Assembly (NCBI GenBank): GCA_936432065.2
Contig: OW386289.2
Span: 32,938,655 to 33,002,654 of the forward strand
Source of the DNA: Rutpela maculata
Taxonomy: Eukaryota > Arthropoda > Insecta > Coleoptera > Cerambycidae
Direction: 5' to 3'
DNA length: 64,000 nt
Shown here in pieces: positions 33,127-43,308 of this stretch (position 1 is the stretch's first letter; every line of letters starts with the position of its first letter). The notes beneath the pieces are model-generated. The model searched no databases. It was not told the DNA's origin and saw nothing but the letters and a program-made list of their open reading frames with translations. Position numbers and translations under genes: made by a program.

Positions 33127-33850
33127 AAGATAAAGTAATAAAAACAAAAAACTACGAGAGAAATATCCTAAAACTGAACGTCATTGATAAGTGCAGAAGG
33201 TGTAACCAACCAGGGGAAACTATAGAGCACATTACGAGCGGCTGCCCAGCATTATCAGATACAGAATACTTAGGCAGACACAACCAGGTGGCCAAAATCA
33301 TCCATTCCCACCTAGCTTCAAAATATGGCCTAATCCAGAACGTACAGCCATATTACAAGTACACGCCAGTCCCAGTTCTTGAGTCCAACGATACAATTCT
33401 ATATTGGGACAGACAGATAATAACTGACAAAACAGTGGACTTCAATAGACCAGACATGGTACTAATCGACAAACAAAATAAAAAAGCATGGATTATCGAC
33501 GTAGCAGTTCCGCTCACACATAACCTACAAAAAACAGAACAACATAAACTACAAAAATATATAAATGTCGCTATTGAAATTAAAAGACTCTGGAAGCTTA
33601 ACGAAGCCATAATAGTTCCGCTCGTGATATCAGTAGACGGAGTTCTTACTAAAAATTTACAGCCAAAACTTACCATCCTCGAATTACCCACTTATCTAGT
33701 CTCCATCATGCAGAAAGCCGTTATACTACAGACATGCCAAATAGTACGAAAATTTCTATCGTACTAGTCGCAGTTGGCCGAAGTGAATTCTTCTCCAACT
33801 GGGATAATGTTTTTTAAATAAAAGTCCGGTATAAACTGAGAAAAAAAAAG
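33125..33850 (+). mobile_element. R4/Dong-like element copy A3, C-terminal fragment of a third family
   Basis: Open from about 33126 to 33767. Knuckle CRRCNQPGETIEHITSGC, endonuclease RPDMVLIDK...IIDVAVP, then the C-terminal block ending IVRKFLSY. The 3' UTR hairpin CAGTTGG/CCAACTG lies at about 33771-33817. Short A-rich tail, then (TAA)n at 33851-33874. The truncation falls just before the knuckle. Confidence 0.8.
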
Positions 33851-33874
33851 AATAATAATAATAATAATAATAAT

Positions 33875-35710
33875 CTCTTTTGCATCTCACTGCTGCCGTT
33901 ATCTGTTGAACTCCGCCAAACCCGCGGGTACCACTGTGGCCCACCCAGCAACCGGAGGCATAAGGTCACCCATCTGTTCTATATGGATGACCTCAAACTG
34001 TATGCCTCCGGTGAGCGTGAACTTCAAAATGCTCTAAGGGTGGTCGAGGAGTACACGCGGGCCATTGGTATGGAGTTCGGGTTGGACAAGTGCGCGGTCG
34101 TCCACCTCAAGAGAGGGCGATGCGGGGAATTCTCTGAAGATGCGCAGCTCGCAGACGGAAGCATTCTGAGACATCTGGATGCCGGGGAGACCTACACATA
34201 CCTGGGTGTGCAACAACATCACATCCAGGATGTGAAACAAATAAAGGAGTCTCTCCGCGGCAAGTACAGACGCCTACTCCGAAAGATTTGGTCCTCCGAA
34301 CTTTCGGGGAAGAATAAGGCGTCTGCCACTAACATGCTTGCCGTTCCTGTTCTGCTCTACTCCTTTGGAGTAGTAAAATGGACTGTAGATGAGCTGCGCC
34401 AACTAGACAGAGATACCCGCAAGATGATGAACATCCATAGGAGTATTCATCCTAGATCGTCCGTTCCTCGTGTTTACTTCCCACGTCATCGGGGGGGCCG
34501 AGGACTCTTGGGCCTGGAGTGTATGCATGGCAGAGTAGCGCTGAGTATGGCATGTAACATCCTCAGGAGCTCGGATCCGCTCCTGCTATTAGTGAGAGAT
34601 CACGAAATCGCAGGGGTGGGCGCAGGATTGTTTAAGGCAGCAAAAAGAGCCGCAGATGAACTTGGTCTCGTATTCGACGTCAGACGAGGTGGCCGGCGCG
34701 GTGCTGATCCAGAGTCAGTAACCGAGCTTCAGCCAAATCGTCTGAAAGCCCAAATAAAAGCTGCCGAACAGGAGAATCTGTTCAGGCAGCATGTCGATAA
34801 ACCCATGCACGGTGTGTTCTATAAGAACATAGAAACACTGGGTTTATCGACTAGGCTGACATTCGTCTTTTTAAGGTCAGCTGGGCTTAAGTCGGAGACC
34901 GAGGGATTCATTGTGGCCTGTCAGGATGGTGTAATAAACACCTTGGTCTACCGAAGCCGCGTAATGGGTGTAGAGGTCCCTGATATCAACTGCAGGACCT
35001 GCCGTCAGGCGCCGGAATCGCTGATGCATTTGCTTTCAGCATGCCCGATATACGCGATTTCGGCCTACATCCACCGCCATAACGCGGCTTTACGAGTGCT
35101 ATACTACCATCTAAGGCACTCGTACGGGGTAGATCAAACACCAGTGCTGCCTTACATCCCCGGAGATATTGAGTCCGTTGTCGAGAACGAGAGGTGCCGA
35201 ATTTATTGGAACTACTCGTTCCCGACCGTCAGGCTCATTCAAGCCAACAAGCCTGACATAGTCCTCCTCGACCATCAGAACAAAGTGATGTTTGTCATCG
35301 AATTCTCAGCACCTGCTGAGACAAACATCGCTTTGAAGGAGGGGGAAAAACGGACCAAATATCGTGATCTCCGGTATGAGCTCCAAGTGCTGTACCCAGA
35401 CTACTCGGTCAAGATGGTCGTCCTAATAATCGGCGTACTCGGAGGGATGAAGCCTTCGCTGCTCTCAGAATTAAAGATCATACCGGCCTGTCAGAATTCG
35501 GCAGAATGGTTGGCAGGTCAGATGCAGAAGGCGGTTATCTTGGGGCCCCTTCGTCTGCTTAGGGCACATGATTCAGGTGTTTACAGTCACTAACTCCACA
35601 GGTCGTGGAGAGTGGCTGTAATTAATTAGCCGGCGCGGCTACCGTGTGGTGTCGGAGGCCACGGAAGCCCTGTCCGGCAACGGGAAACCGAAAAAAAAAA
35701 AAAAAAAAAA

Positions 35711-35712
<2 letters not shown>
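33875..35712 (+). mobile_element. R4/Dong-like element copy A4, 5'-truncated, same family as A9
   Basis: Begins within RT motif B at LFCISLLPLSVELRQT and is open from 33875 to 35593. It includes FYMDDLKLYASGE (catalytic YMDD), the knuckle CRTCRQAPESLMHLLSAC and the endonuclease KPDIVLLDHQNKVMFVIEF. The stop codon TAA lies inside the first 3' hairpin (CTCCAC/GTGGAG). Second hairpin CCGTG/CACGG with the loop phrase GTCGGAG. Poly(A) 35691-35712, then (TAA)n 35713-35741. Nearly identical to the matching part of A9. Confidence 0.85.
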
Positions 35713-35741
<29 letters not shown>

Positions 35742-38700
35742 GTGAGTAGCGCCACCACTTACTCCAGCTGGGGGTGCAAAACCGAACCGGCAGCCCTAGC
35801 GCACCCGGGAGGGGAAAGCGCTTTCCCCTCTGGTGTCGGTCGTGGGCTTGTTGGGCTAACCACCCACAAGCCCGATCCTCCGGTTCCAGTTGGCCGAAGA
35901 CAGGGCCCCCACGATCGACCCCGTGCGGATAGGGGTCAAGGGCAAGGTGGTGGGGCCCAACAGGGAAGGATGCCCATTGATGACGACCGCTATAACCAAG
36001 GACGCTTTGAGTGGACAGATGAACTGAGAGACGACCTGATGCACTGTTATGAAAGCAGTGAGCCCGGCCGAAGGGGGTACATGGCGCGAATGCATGCTCT
36101 GTGGTGTGAAAACCACCCAGAGCATGACGCCTTCACACCTCAGAACCTACGTGATTATGTATCCCACCTTCGTGCTAGAGGCTATGTCAGAGCCGCTCCT
36201 CAGCCAGTGAATGAGGTGGCCGAACAGCCACCGAACGAACCGGTTGAGGAAGCGGTCCCTATCGTTCCACTAACACCAGAGGGTCTCAGTACCAGACGGG
36301 GGTTGCACAACATAAAACCCCCCGGGCCACAAGATCTGGCCAGAGTGGATGCAGAACTACGTGCAGCGCTACCAGAAGAGGCTGACATCTGGCACATAAA
36401 TTGTGCCGTGTATGCTGCCGCTCAACGCTTGTCTCAGGTGGAGAGGCGAAATACTACCTCTCCACAGGAAAGAGCGGGACGGCGCATACAGAAGATGGAA
36501 GCCAAGATCCGGTCGGCGAGGCAACACGCATCCCGTATCCAATGTGTGATGGACTATATGGCAGCCAATAGGCCTTTCACGCCTAAAGTACGGCGAGTAG
36601 CTGCCAACTTAAGACGCGTCCATCACACACTTAATGGGGCAGTGCTGCAAACCACCAAACAGCACTGCCTCGACAGGATACGGATGCTAGTGTCTTGTAA
36701 GAAGTCACTAGTGAGGCGGGCGAGGGGGCTAGCGGAAAATCAACTTTTCCGCAAAAAGCCCTCGCGCCTTTTCGAACCGCCTCAGCGTGTTGCTGAAAAT
36801 CCGCCGACTGCAGATCAGGTGGAAAACTTCTGGAAAACGTTGTACGAACAGAAGCTTCCACTCAACAGAGACTCTCCAGCCCTGGCACACTTTGAAACCT
36901 TTAGCCAAAGGTTTCGCCAACCACACGAGGTGTGCCAACCAATAACCCCAGAAGAGGTTCGAAGAGCCCTTGAGGGCTCTAAGAACTTTGCTGCTCCAGG
37001 TCCCGACGGGATAAATAACTTTTGGTGGAAAAAGTTATCGAGTACCCACCACCATTTGGCCAGAATTTTTAATGCCTGGCTAAATGGGGAGCAGCAAATT
37101 CCTTCTTGGGTTGTTGAGGGGCGGACAGTGCTGATCCCCAAGAACGGAGATTTGTCTAACCCAAAGAACTACCGCCCGATAACCTGTTTAAACGTATGTT
37201 ACAAAGTGTTTACACGCATTTTGTACATGCGGGTGCTCCACGCAGTTGAACCGGTTTACGAACGGATACATGAGCAACGAGGGTCGAAGAGAGGTGTCGC
37301 TGGCTGCAAGGAGAACCTGCTAATTGACAGATGTGTCACGCAGGACTCCGTGCAGTATAAGCGGAACCTCTCCATGGCCTGGATCGACTACCGCAAGGCA
37401 TTTGACATGACATCTCATGAGCTTATTTTACACTTGCTCCAATGTCTTGCGGTACCCGGTCCCGTAGTGAGATGTATTGAAGAACTGATGCCGCTCTGGA
37501 GGACTCGCTTTACTATAACATCCGGTAACGATAGAGTCCAGACGGAGCCGGTATCGTTCAGAAGGGGAGTATTTCAGGGAGACTCCCTCAGCCCCCTTCT
37601 GTTTTGCATCTCACTACTGCCATTATCCGTTTCGCTCCGGAAAACCCGTGGATACAACTGCGGTACCCCCGGCGATAGGAGGCATAAGGTCACCCATTTG
37701 TTTTATATGGATGACCTTAAACTTTATGCCTCCGGAGAAAGGGACCTACACCAGTCCCTTAGGGTGGTACAGGAGTACACGCAGGCTGTCGGTATGGAGT
37801 TCGGGTTGGACAAATGTGCACTGGTCCATCTCAAGAGAGGACGATGCGGGGACTACGGAGAGGACGCGCAGCTCGTAGACGGAAGCATCTTACATCATCT
37901 AGATGCCGGAGAGTCGTACACTTACTTGGGTGTCGAGCAACGCTCCACCCAAGAAGTGAGTGTAGTGAAAAACGCTCTCCGCGGCAAGTATCAGCACCGA
38001 CTCCGACAGATTTGGTCTTCAGAACTGTCGGGGAAGAACAAGGTGGCTGCTACCAACATGCTTGCCGTTCCGATCCTTCTCCACTCCTTTGGAGTGGTGA
38101 AATGGAACCGAGAGGAGTTGCGTCAACTCGATGTAGGAACCCGCAAGAAGATGCATCTCAATAGGAGTTTGCATCCTAAATCGTCCGTTCCACGGTTATA
38201 CCTCCCACGACATCGGGGAGGCCGTGGACTCTTGAGTTTGGAGAGTCTCCATAACAGGATGGTTCTGGATGGAGCCTGTAAGATTATCAGGAGTTCGGAT
38301 CCCCTCCTCTGCATGGTCCGAGACCATGAAAATGCAGGGATAGGAGCGTTTTTGTTTAAGGCAGCACAGAGAGCAGCCGATGAACTTGGTCTCTCCTTCG
38401 ACGTCGAGCGGGTAAATCGCGACTCTGTCACCGAGTTGGAACCTGCTCGGCGAAAAGCCCAAATTAAAGCTGCAGAACACAACATCTTTCTGCAGCTTCA
38501 TACGGATAAGCCAATGCATGGAGTCTTCTATAAAAATATAGAAGATCTTGGCTTATCCGAAAGGCTGACCTTTGCCTTCTTAAGGTCAGCCGGGCTGAAG
38601 TCTGAGACCGAGGGATTCATAATGGCTTGCCAGGATGGTGTATTTAACACTCTCGTTTATCGAAGTCGTGTCATGGGTATAGAGGTCCCTGATGTCAGCT

Positions 38701-39419
38701 GCAGGGCCTGCCGCAGGGCGCCAGAGACTTTAATGCACTTGTTGTCGGCCTGTCCGACATATGCAGTCTCGGCCTATATCCAGAGGCACGACGGAGCATT
38801 ACGAGTGCTTTATTATCACTTAAGGCACTCGTATGGGATAGACGAGACACCAGTGCTGCCTTATGCTCCGGGGGATATTGAGTCCGTTGTGGGAAATGAG
38901 AAGTGTCTAATTTATTGGAACTACTCTTTTCCCACAGTCAGGCAAATACAAGCCAACAAGCCTGACATAGTCCTCCTTGACCACCAACTCAAGACAATGT
39001 TTGTCGTGGAGTTCTCGGCTCCCGCGGAGAACAACATTGTCTTGAAGGAGGAGGAAAAACGGACAAAATATCGAGATTTGCTCTTCGAACTCCGCAGACT
39101 CTATCCAGACCATACTGTTAAGATAGTGGTACTGATTATAGGAGCCCTCGGTGGAACGAGACACACACTGCTTTCAGAACTTAAGATCATACCGGCATGC
39201 CGAAATTCGGCAGAGGTCTTAGCCGGCAGAATGCAGAAGGCCGTCATCCTCGGTTCATTACGTCTGCTCAGGGCACACGATTCGCGGACCCAGTAGTCAC
39301 TCACCCCACGGGCGTGGGGAGTGGCTACCGGTACTACCAGCTCCCCTCTGTGAGTGTCGGAGCCACAGAGTTTAAAGGGTGACTGGCTTTTACAAAAAAA
39401 AAAAAAAAAAAAAAAAAAA

Positions 39420-39421
<2 letters not shown>
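35742..39421 (+). mobile_element. R4/Dong-like element copy A5, near full length
   Basis: Compared with copy B2 it lacks about 46 bp at the 5' end and begins at GTGAGTAGCGCC. It is otherwise complete: 5' UTR or leader, a 1,108-codon ORF, a ~95-bp 3' UTR with two hairpins, poly(A) 39394-39421 and (TAA)n 39422-39450. Very close to B2 (50560-54304), differing at scattered positions. Insertion between (TAA)n tracts matches the known target of Bombyx Dong (R4 clade). Confidence 0.9.
35970..39296 (+). CDS. R4/Dong-like polyprotein: Myb-like region, RT, zinc knuckle, restriction-like endonuclease (intact ORF)
   Basis: The first plausible ATG is at 35970 (MPIDDDRYNQ). The frame is open upstream, but only because the preceding poly(A)-(TAA)n lacks stops. 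Residues ~12-73 (FEWTDELRDDLMHCY to LRARGYV) look like a Myb/SANT-type DNA-binding helix bundle, tentatively. RT runs from about 330 to 640: NFAAPGPDGINNFWW, motif A WIDYRKAFD with Asp473, FQGDSLSPLLF, and YMDD with Asp581/Asp582. The knuckle is C911-x2-C914-x8-H923-x4-C928. The endonuclease has PD999, then Glu1014 (14 residues between) and Lys1026. All catalytic residues seem present, so it may be active. Proteins of this clade nick the target and prime reverse transcription there. Confidence 0.85.
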   Translation: MPIDDDRYNQGRFEWTDELRDDLMHCYESSEPGRRGYMARMHALWCENHPEHDAFTPQNLRDYVSHLRARGYVRAAPQPVNEVAEQPPNEPVEEAVPIVPLTPEGLSTRRGLHNIKPPGPQDLARVDAELRAALPEEADIWHINCAVYAAAQRLSQVERRNTTSPQERAGRRIQKMEAKIRSARQHASRIQCVMDYMAANRPFTPKVRRVAANLRRVHHTLNGAVLQTTKQHCLDRIRMLVSCKKSLVRRARGLAENQLFRKKPSRLFEPPQRVAENPPTADQVENFWKTLYEQKLPLNRDSPALAHFETFSQRFRQPHEVCQPITPEEVRRALEGSKNFAAPGPDGINNFWWKKLSSTHHHLARIFNAWLNGEQQIPSWVVEGRTVLIPKNGDLSNPKNYRPITCLNVCYKVFTRILYMRVLHAVEPVYERIHEQRGSKRGVAGCKENLLIDRCVTQDSVQYKRNLSMAWIDYRKAFDMTSHELILHLLQCLAVPGPVVRCIEELMPLWRTRFTITSGNDRVQTEPVSFRRGVFQGDSLSPLLFCISLLPLSVSLRKTRGYNCGTPGDRRHKVTHLFYMDDLKLYASGERDLHQSLRVVQEYTQAVGMEFGLDKCALVHLKRGRCGDYGEDAQLVDGSILHHLDAGESYTYLGVEQRSTQEVSVVKNALRGKYQHRLRQIWSSELSGKNKVAATNMLAVPILLHSFGVVKWNREELRQLDVGTRKKMHLNRSLHPKSSVPRLYLPRHRGGRGLLSLESLHNRMVLDGACKIIRSSDPLLCMVRDHENAGIGAFLFKAAQRAADELGLSFDVERVNRDSVTELEPARRKAQIKAAEHNIFLQLHTDKPMHGVFYKNIEDLGLSERLTFAFLRSAGLKSETEGFIMACQDGVFNTLVYRSRVMGIEVPDVSCRACRRAPETLMHLLSACPTYAVSAYIQRHDGALRVLYYHLRHSYGIDETPVLPYAPGDIESVVGNEKCLIYWNYSFPTVRQIQANKPDIVLLDHQLKTMFVVEFSAPAENNIVLKEEEKRTKYRDLLFELRRLYPDHTVKIVVLIIGALGGTRHTLLSELKIIPACRNSAEVLAGRMQKAVILGSLRLLRAHDSRTQ

Positions 39422-39450
<29 letters not shown>

Positions 39451-39663
39451 TTACCGGCATGCCAAGAGTCGGCAGAAATCTTAGCCGGAAGAATGCAGAA
39501 GGCCGTTATCCTTGGTTCGTTACGCCTGCTCAGAGCACACGATTCGCGGACCCAGTGATCACTAACTCTACGGCGTAGGGAGTGGTCTCTGGTATTACCA
39601 GCGTACCCTCTCTGGTATCGGAGGCAGAGAGAAGGGCGACTGGATTGAGGAAAAAAAAAAAAA
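39451..39663 (+). mobile_element. R4/Dong-like 3' fragment copy A6
   Basis: Only the last ~35 codons and the 3' UTR of an A1-like element: CCGGCATGCCAAGAGTCGGC through the stop, hairpins CTCTACG/CGTAGGG and CTCTCTG/CAGAGAG around TCGGAG, poly(A) 39651-39663, (TAA)n 39664-39676. Severe 5' truncation, as expected from aborted target-primed reverse transcription. Confidence 0.85.
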
Positions 39664-39676
39664 TAATAATAATAAT

Positions 39677-39895
39677 CCACAACAGGTGTAGTTCCCAAAA
39701 CTCTCTGCCGAAACCTCCAACAGCTCAATATCCATCCTCATACTATCACCCAAATACAAAAATCCGTCCTCCTAAATACTTGTAACACCGTCAGAAAATT
39801 CCTTCACCTGCCTATAAATTGAAATAGAAACCGCCATCTTGCTGATAGCCGATGGTTGGTACACCTTACCTCCTCTTAAGGAGAGAATTTGAAAG
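39677..39895 (+). mobile_element. R4/Dong-like 3' fragment copy A7 (another family)
   Basis: Encodes the end of a related polyprotein (TGVVPKTLCRNLQQLN then ITQIQKSVLLNTCNTVRKFL) with stop at 39820-39822. A short 3' UTR follows and passes without a poly(A) into (TAA)n at 39896-39957. The C-terminal block is homologous to A2 and A3 but is clearly a different family. Confidence 0.75.
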
Positions 39896-39957
<62 letters not shown>

Positions 39958-39958
<1 letters not shown>

Positions 39959-40150
39959 GTGTTGTGCCCCGTTCTCTTGCATTGAATTTAACCAACCTAG
40001 GCCTTTCCTCGTTCTTAATCAGGGACCTGCAGAAATCCGTAATTCTCAATACTTGCCACATCGTTCGCAAGTTCCTGAGTTTGCAATAGTTTGTTGTCAT
40101 CTTGCTCCGGCCGATGATTACAATAAAACCGCATTAAGCGAGAAATAACA
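39958..40150 (+). mobile_element. R4/Dong-like 3' fragment copy A8 (another family)
   Basis: GVVPRSLALNLTNLGLSSFL then IRDLQKSVILNTCHIVRKFL and a TAG stop at 40087-40089; 3' UTR to 40150, then (TAA)n 40151-40166. It has an AATAAA within the UTR and no poly(A). Distinct from A7 by protein sequence. Confidence 0.75.
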
Positions 40151-40164
40151 TAATAATAATAATA

Positions 40165-43143
40165 ATGGACGCTGTTATCGATGAGGAATTACCAGAAGAC
40201 GCCGACATTTGGCAGATCAACTGTGCCGTGTACAACGCTGCTGGCCAACTCGTGCCCCGCGAGAGGAATACCAACCCCTCGAGCGGTATCGAAAAGGCTA
40301 AGCGGCGTGTACAAAAGATCGAAGGCAAAATACAGTTGGCCAGACAACACGCTTCTCGAATCCAGAGTGTGGTGGAATACGTAACCACTGGCAAGGCATT
40401 TACGCCTAAAGTCCGGCGAACAGCAGCCAGACTCAGACGCCAGCACCACACTCTAAATCTAACAGTGATGCTCACTATTAAGCAGCACTGTTTAGATAGG
40501 ATTCGAGCGCTTATGGCTATCAAGAAAAAGCTAAATAGGCGGGTACGAAGTATGGAGCAAAATACCTTGTTCCGTACGAATCCTTCCCGCCTATTTCAAG
40601 AGCCACAGCGTGTTGTCGATAATCCACCAACTGTAGCCGATGTCGAAAGCTTCTGGAAAGGAATCTACGAAACAACACGTCCGTTCGATAGCAACACTCC
40701 AGCAATAGCACACTTCGAGGCTCTGTGCCACAGAACCTTTGAAGAGCCGGAAGAAGTGTGCCCGGCAATCAGTCCGGAGGAAGTCCAACAAGCTCTCGTT
40801 GGCACCAAGAACTTCGCTGCTCCGGGGCCAGACGGCATAAATAACTGGTGGTGGAAAAAATTTCCTTCCACACACCGTCGTCTGGCCCGAGTTTTCAACA
40901 AGTGGTTGAACGAGGGGCAGCAGATTCCGGACTGGTTTGTCGAGGGACGTACTGTGCTCATCCCTAAAAAGGGTGATCTGTCTGACCCAAGGAATTATAG
41001 ACCAATCACCTGTCTGAACTCCTGCTACAAGCTATTTACTCGTATCTTGTATGCTCGGACACTATGGCAGGTTGATCCGGTCTTCCAGCAGATATACGAG
41101 CAGCGTGGCGGCAAGAAGGGCATGGCAGGTTGTAAGGACAGCCTGCTGGTAGACCGCTGTATTACACAGGACTCTGTGCAGTACAAGCGGAATCTATCGA
41201 TGGCCTGGATTGACTATCGTAAGGCATTTGACACAACATCACATGAACTTCTGTTACATTTGCTCAAATGTCTTGCGGTAGCAGAGCCACTAGTGAGATG
41301 CATAGAACAACTGCTGCCACTCTGGAGGACCCGCTTCACCATAACATCAGGTGCACAGCGGGTTACGACAGAGCAGGTGGCATTCAGAAGAGGAGTATTC
41401 CAGGGAGATTCTCTGAGTCCCCTCCTCTTTTGCATCTCACTGCTGCCGTTATCTGTTGAACTCCGCCAAACTCGCGGGTACCACTGTGGACCACCCAGCA
41501 ACCGGAGGCATAAGGTCACTCATTTATTCTATATGGATGACCTGAAATTGTATGCCTCCGGAGAGCGTGAACTTCAAAATGCTCTAAGGGTGGTCGAGGA
41601 GTACACGCGGGCCATTGGTATGGAGTTCGGGTTGGACAAGTGCGCGGTCGTCCACCTCAAGAGAGGGCGATGCGGGGAATTTTCTGAGGACGCGCAGCTC
41701 GCAGACGGAAGCATCCTAAGACATCTGGATGCCGGAGAGACCTACACATACCTGGGTGTGCAACAACATCACATCCAGGATGTGCAACAAATAAAGGAAT
41801 CTCTCCGCGGCAAGTACAGACGTCTACTCCGAAAGATTTGGTCGTCCGAACTTTCGGGGAAGAATAAGGCGTCTGCTACTAACATGTTTGCCGTTCCTGT
41901 TCTGCTCTACTCCTTTGGGGTAGTAAAATGGACAGTAGATGAGCTGCGCCAACTAGACAGAGACACCCGCAAGATGATGAACATCCATAGGAGTATTCAT
42001 CCTAGATCGTCCTTTCCTCGTGTTTACCTCCCACGTCATCGGGGGGGCCGAGGACTCTTGGGTCTGGAGTGTATGCACGGCAGAGTAGTACTGAGTATGG
42101 CATGTAACATCCTCAGGAGCTCGGATCCGCTCCTGCTATTAGTGAGAGACCACGAAATCGCAGGGGTGGGCGCAGGATTGTTTAAGGCAGCAAAAAGAGC
42201 CGCAAATGAACTCGGTCTCGTATTCGACGTCAGACGAGGCGGCCGGCGCGGTGCTGACCCAGAGTCAGTCACTGAGCTTCAGCCAACTCGTCTGAAAGCC
42301 CAAATAAAAGCTGCCGAACAGGAGAGCCTGATTAGGCAGCATGTCGATAAACCCATGCACGGTGTATTCTACAAAAACATGGAAACACTGGGTTTATCGA
42401 CTAGGCTGACATTCGCCTTTTTAAGGTCAGCTGGGCTTAAGTCGGAGACCGAGGGATTCATTGTGGCCTGTCAGGATGGTGTAATAAACACCTTGGTCTA
42501 CCGGAGCCGCGTAATGGGTGTAGAGGTCCCTGATACCAACTGTAGGACCTGCCGTCAGGCGCCGGAATCGCTTATGCATTTGCTTTCAGCATGCCCGGTA
42601 TACGCGATTTCGGCCTACATCCACCGCCATAACGCGGCTTTACGAGTGCTATACTACCATCTACGGCACTCGTATGGGGTAGACCAAACACCAGTGCTGC
42701 CTTACATCCCCGGAGATATTGAGTCCGTTGTCGAGAACGAGAGGTGCCGAATTTATTGGAACTACTCGTTCCCGACCGTCAGGCTAATTCAAGCCAACAA
42801 GCCTGACATAGTCCTCCTGGACCATCAGAACAAAGTGATGTTTGTAATCGAATTCTCAGCACCTGCTGAGACAAACATCGCTTTGAAGGAGGGGGAAAAA
42901 CGGACCAAATATCGTGATCTCCGGTATGAGCTCCAAGTGCTGTACCCGGACTACTCTGTCAAGATGGTCGTCCTAATAATCGGCGTACTCGGAGGGATGA
43001 AGCCTTCGCTGCTCTCAGAATTGAAGATCATACCGGCCTGTCAGAATTCGGCAGAATGGTTGGCAGGCCAGATGCAGAAGGCGGTTATCTTGGGGTCCCT
43101 TCGTCTACTTAGGGCACACGATTTAGGTATTTGCAGTCACTAA
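40165..43143 (+). CDS. R4/Dong-like polyprotein lacking the N-terminus (992 codons, open)
   Basis: The ATG at 40165 is created where the TAA repeat meets the truncated element (AATGGAC), so it is probably not the original start. The protein covers the pre-RT basic region (KVRRTAARLRRQHH), the RT with NFAAPGPDGINNWWWKK, WIDYRKAFD, FQGDSLSPLLF and YMDD (Asp458/Asp459), the CCHC knuckle CRTCRQAPESLMHLLSAC, and endonuclease KPDIVLLDHQNKVMFVIEF. It lacks the Myb-like domain, so target binding would be impaired. It could still be translated from the accidental start. Confidence 0.8.
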   Translation: MDAVIDEELPEDADIWQINCAVYNAAGQLVPRERNTNPSSGIEKAKRRVQKIEGKIQLARQHASRIQSVVEYVTTGKAFTPKVRRTAARLRRQHHTLNLTVMLTIKQHCLDRIRALMAIKKKLNRRVRSMEQNTLFRTNPSRLFQEPQRVVDNPPTVADVESFWKGIYETTRPFDSNTPAIAHFEALCHRTFEEPEEVCPAISPEEVQQALVGTKNFAAPGPDGINNWWWKKFPSTHRRLARVFNKWLNEGQQIPDWFVEGRTVLIPKKGDLSDPRNYRPITCLNSCYKLFTRILYARTLWQVDPVFQQIYEQRGGKKGMAGCKDSLLVDRCITQDSVQYKRNLSMAWIDYRKAFDTTSHELLLHLLKCLAVAEPLVRCIEQLLPLWRTRFTITSGAQRVTTEQVAFRRGVFQGDSLSPLLFCISLLPLSVELRQTRGYHCGPPSNRRHKVTHLFYMDDLKLYASGERELQNALRVVEEYTRAIGMEFGLDKCAVVHLKRGRCGEFSEDAQLADGSILRHLDAGETYTYLGVQQHHIQDVQQIKESLRGKYRRLLRKIWSSELSGKNKASATNMFAVPVLLYSFGVVKWTVDELRQLDRDTRKMMNIHRSIHPRSSFPRVYLPRHRGGRGLLGLECMHGRVVLSMACNILRSSDPLLLLVRDHEIAGVGAGLFKAAKRAANELGLVFDVRRGGRRGADPESVTELQPTRLKAQIKAAEQESLIRQHVDKPMHGVFYKNMETLGLSTRLTFAFLRSAGLKSETEGFIVACQDGVINTLVYRSRVMGVEVPDTNCRTCRQAPESLMHLLSACPVYAISAYIHRHNAALRVLYYHLRHSYGVDQTPVLPYIPGDIESVVENERCRIYWNYSFPTVRLIQANKPDIVLLDHQNKVMFVIEFSAPAETNIALKEGEKRTKYRDLRYELQVLYPDYSVKMVVLIIGVLGGMKPSLLSELKIIPACQNSAEWLAGQMQKAVILGSLRLLRAHDLGICSH

Positions 43144-43260
43144 CTCCACAGGTCGTGGAGAGTGGCTGCAAGGAATTCGCCGGCGCGGCTACCGTGAGGT
43201 GTCGGAGGCCACGGAAGTCCTGTCCGGCAGCGGGCAACCCGAAAAAAAAAAAAAAAAAAA

Positions 43261-43262
<2 letters not shown>
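40165..43262 (+). mobile_element. R4/Dong-like element copy A9, 5'-truncated second major family
   Basis: Begins immediately after (TAA)n with GGACGCTGTTATCGATGAG, downstream of where the Myb-like region would be. It is open to the stop at 43143. The 3' UTR has hairpins CTCCAC/GTGGAG and CCGTGAGGTGTCGGAGGCCA-type loop; poly(A) 43242-43262; (TAA)n 43263-43304. Family differs from A5 at roughly a quarter to a third of residues but keeps all motifs. Confidence 0.85.

Positions 43263-43306
<44 letters not shown>

Positions 43307-43308
<2 letters not shown>

Noticed and set aside
35646..35969. Upstream start for the A5 protein at 35646 (1,216 codons)
   Set aside because: That start lies in the 3' UTR of the preceding copy A4 and reads through its poly(A) and TAA tract. 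The element's own first ATG is at 35970.
36200..38519. Antisense open frames of 65-120 codons inside the R4/Dong-like ORFs
   Set aside because: They recur at the same relative positions in every copy as shadows of the sense reading frame.
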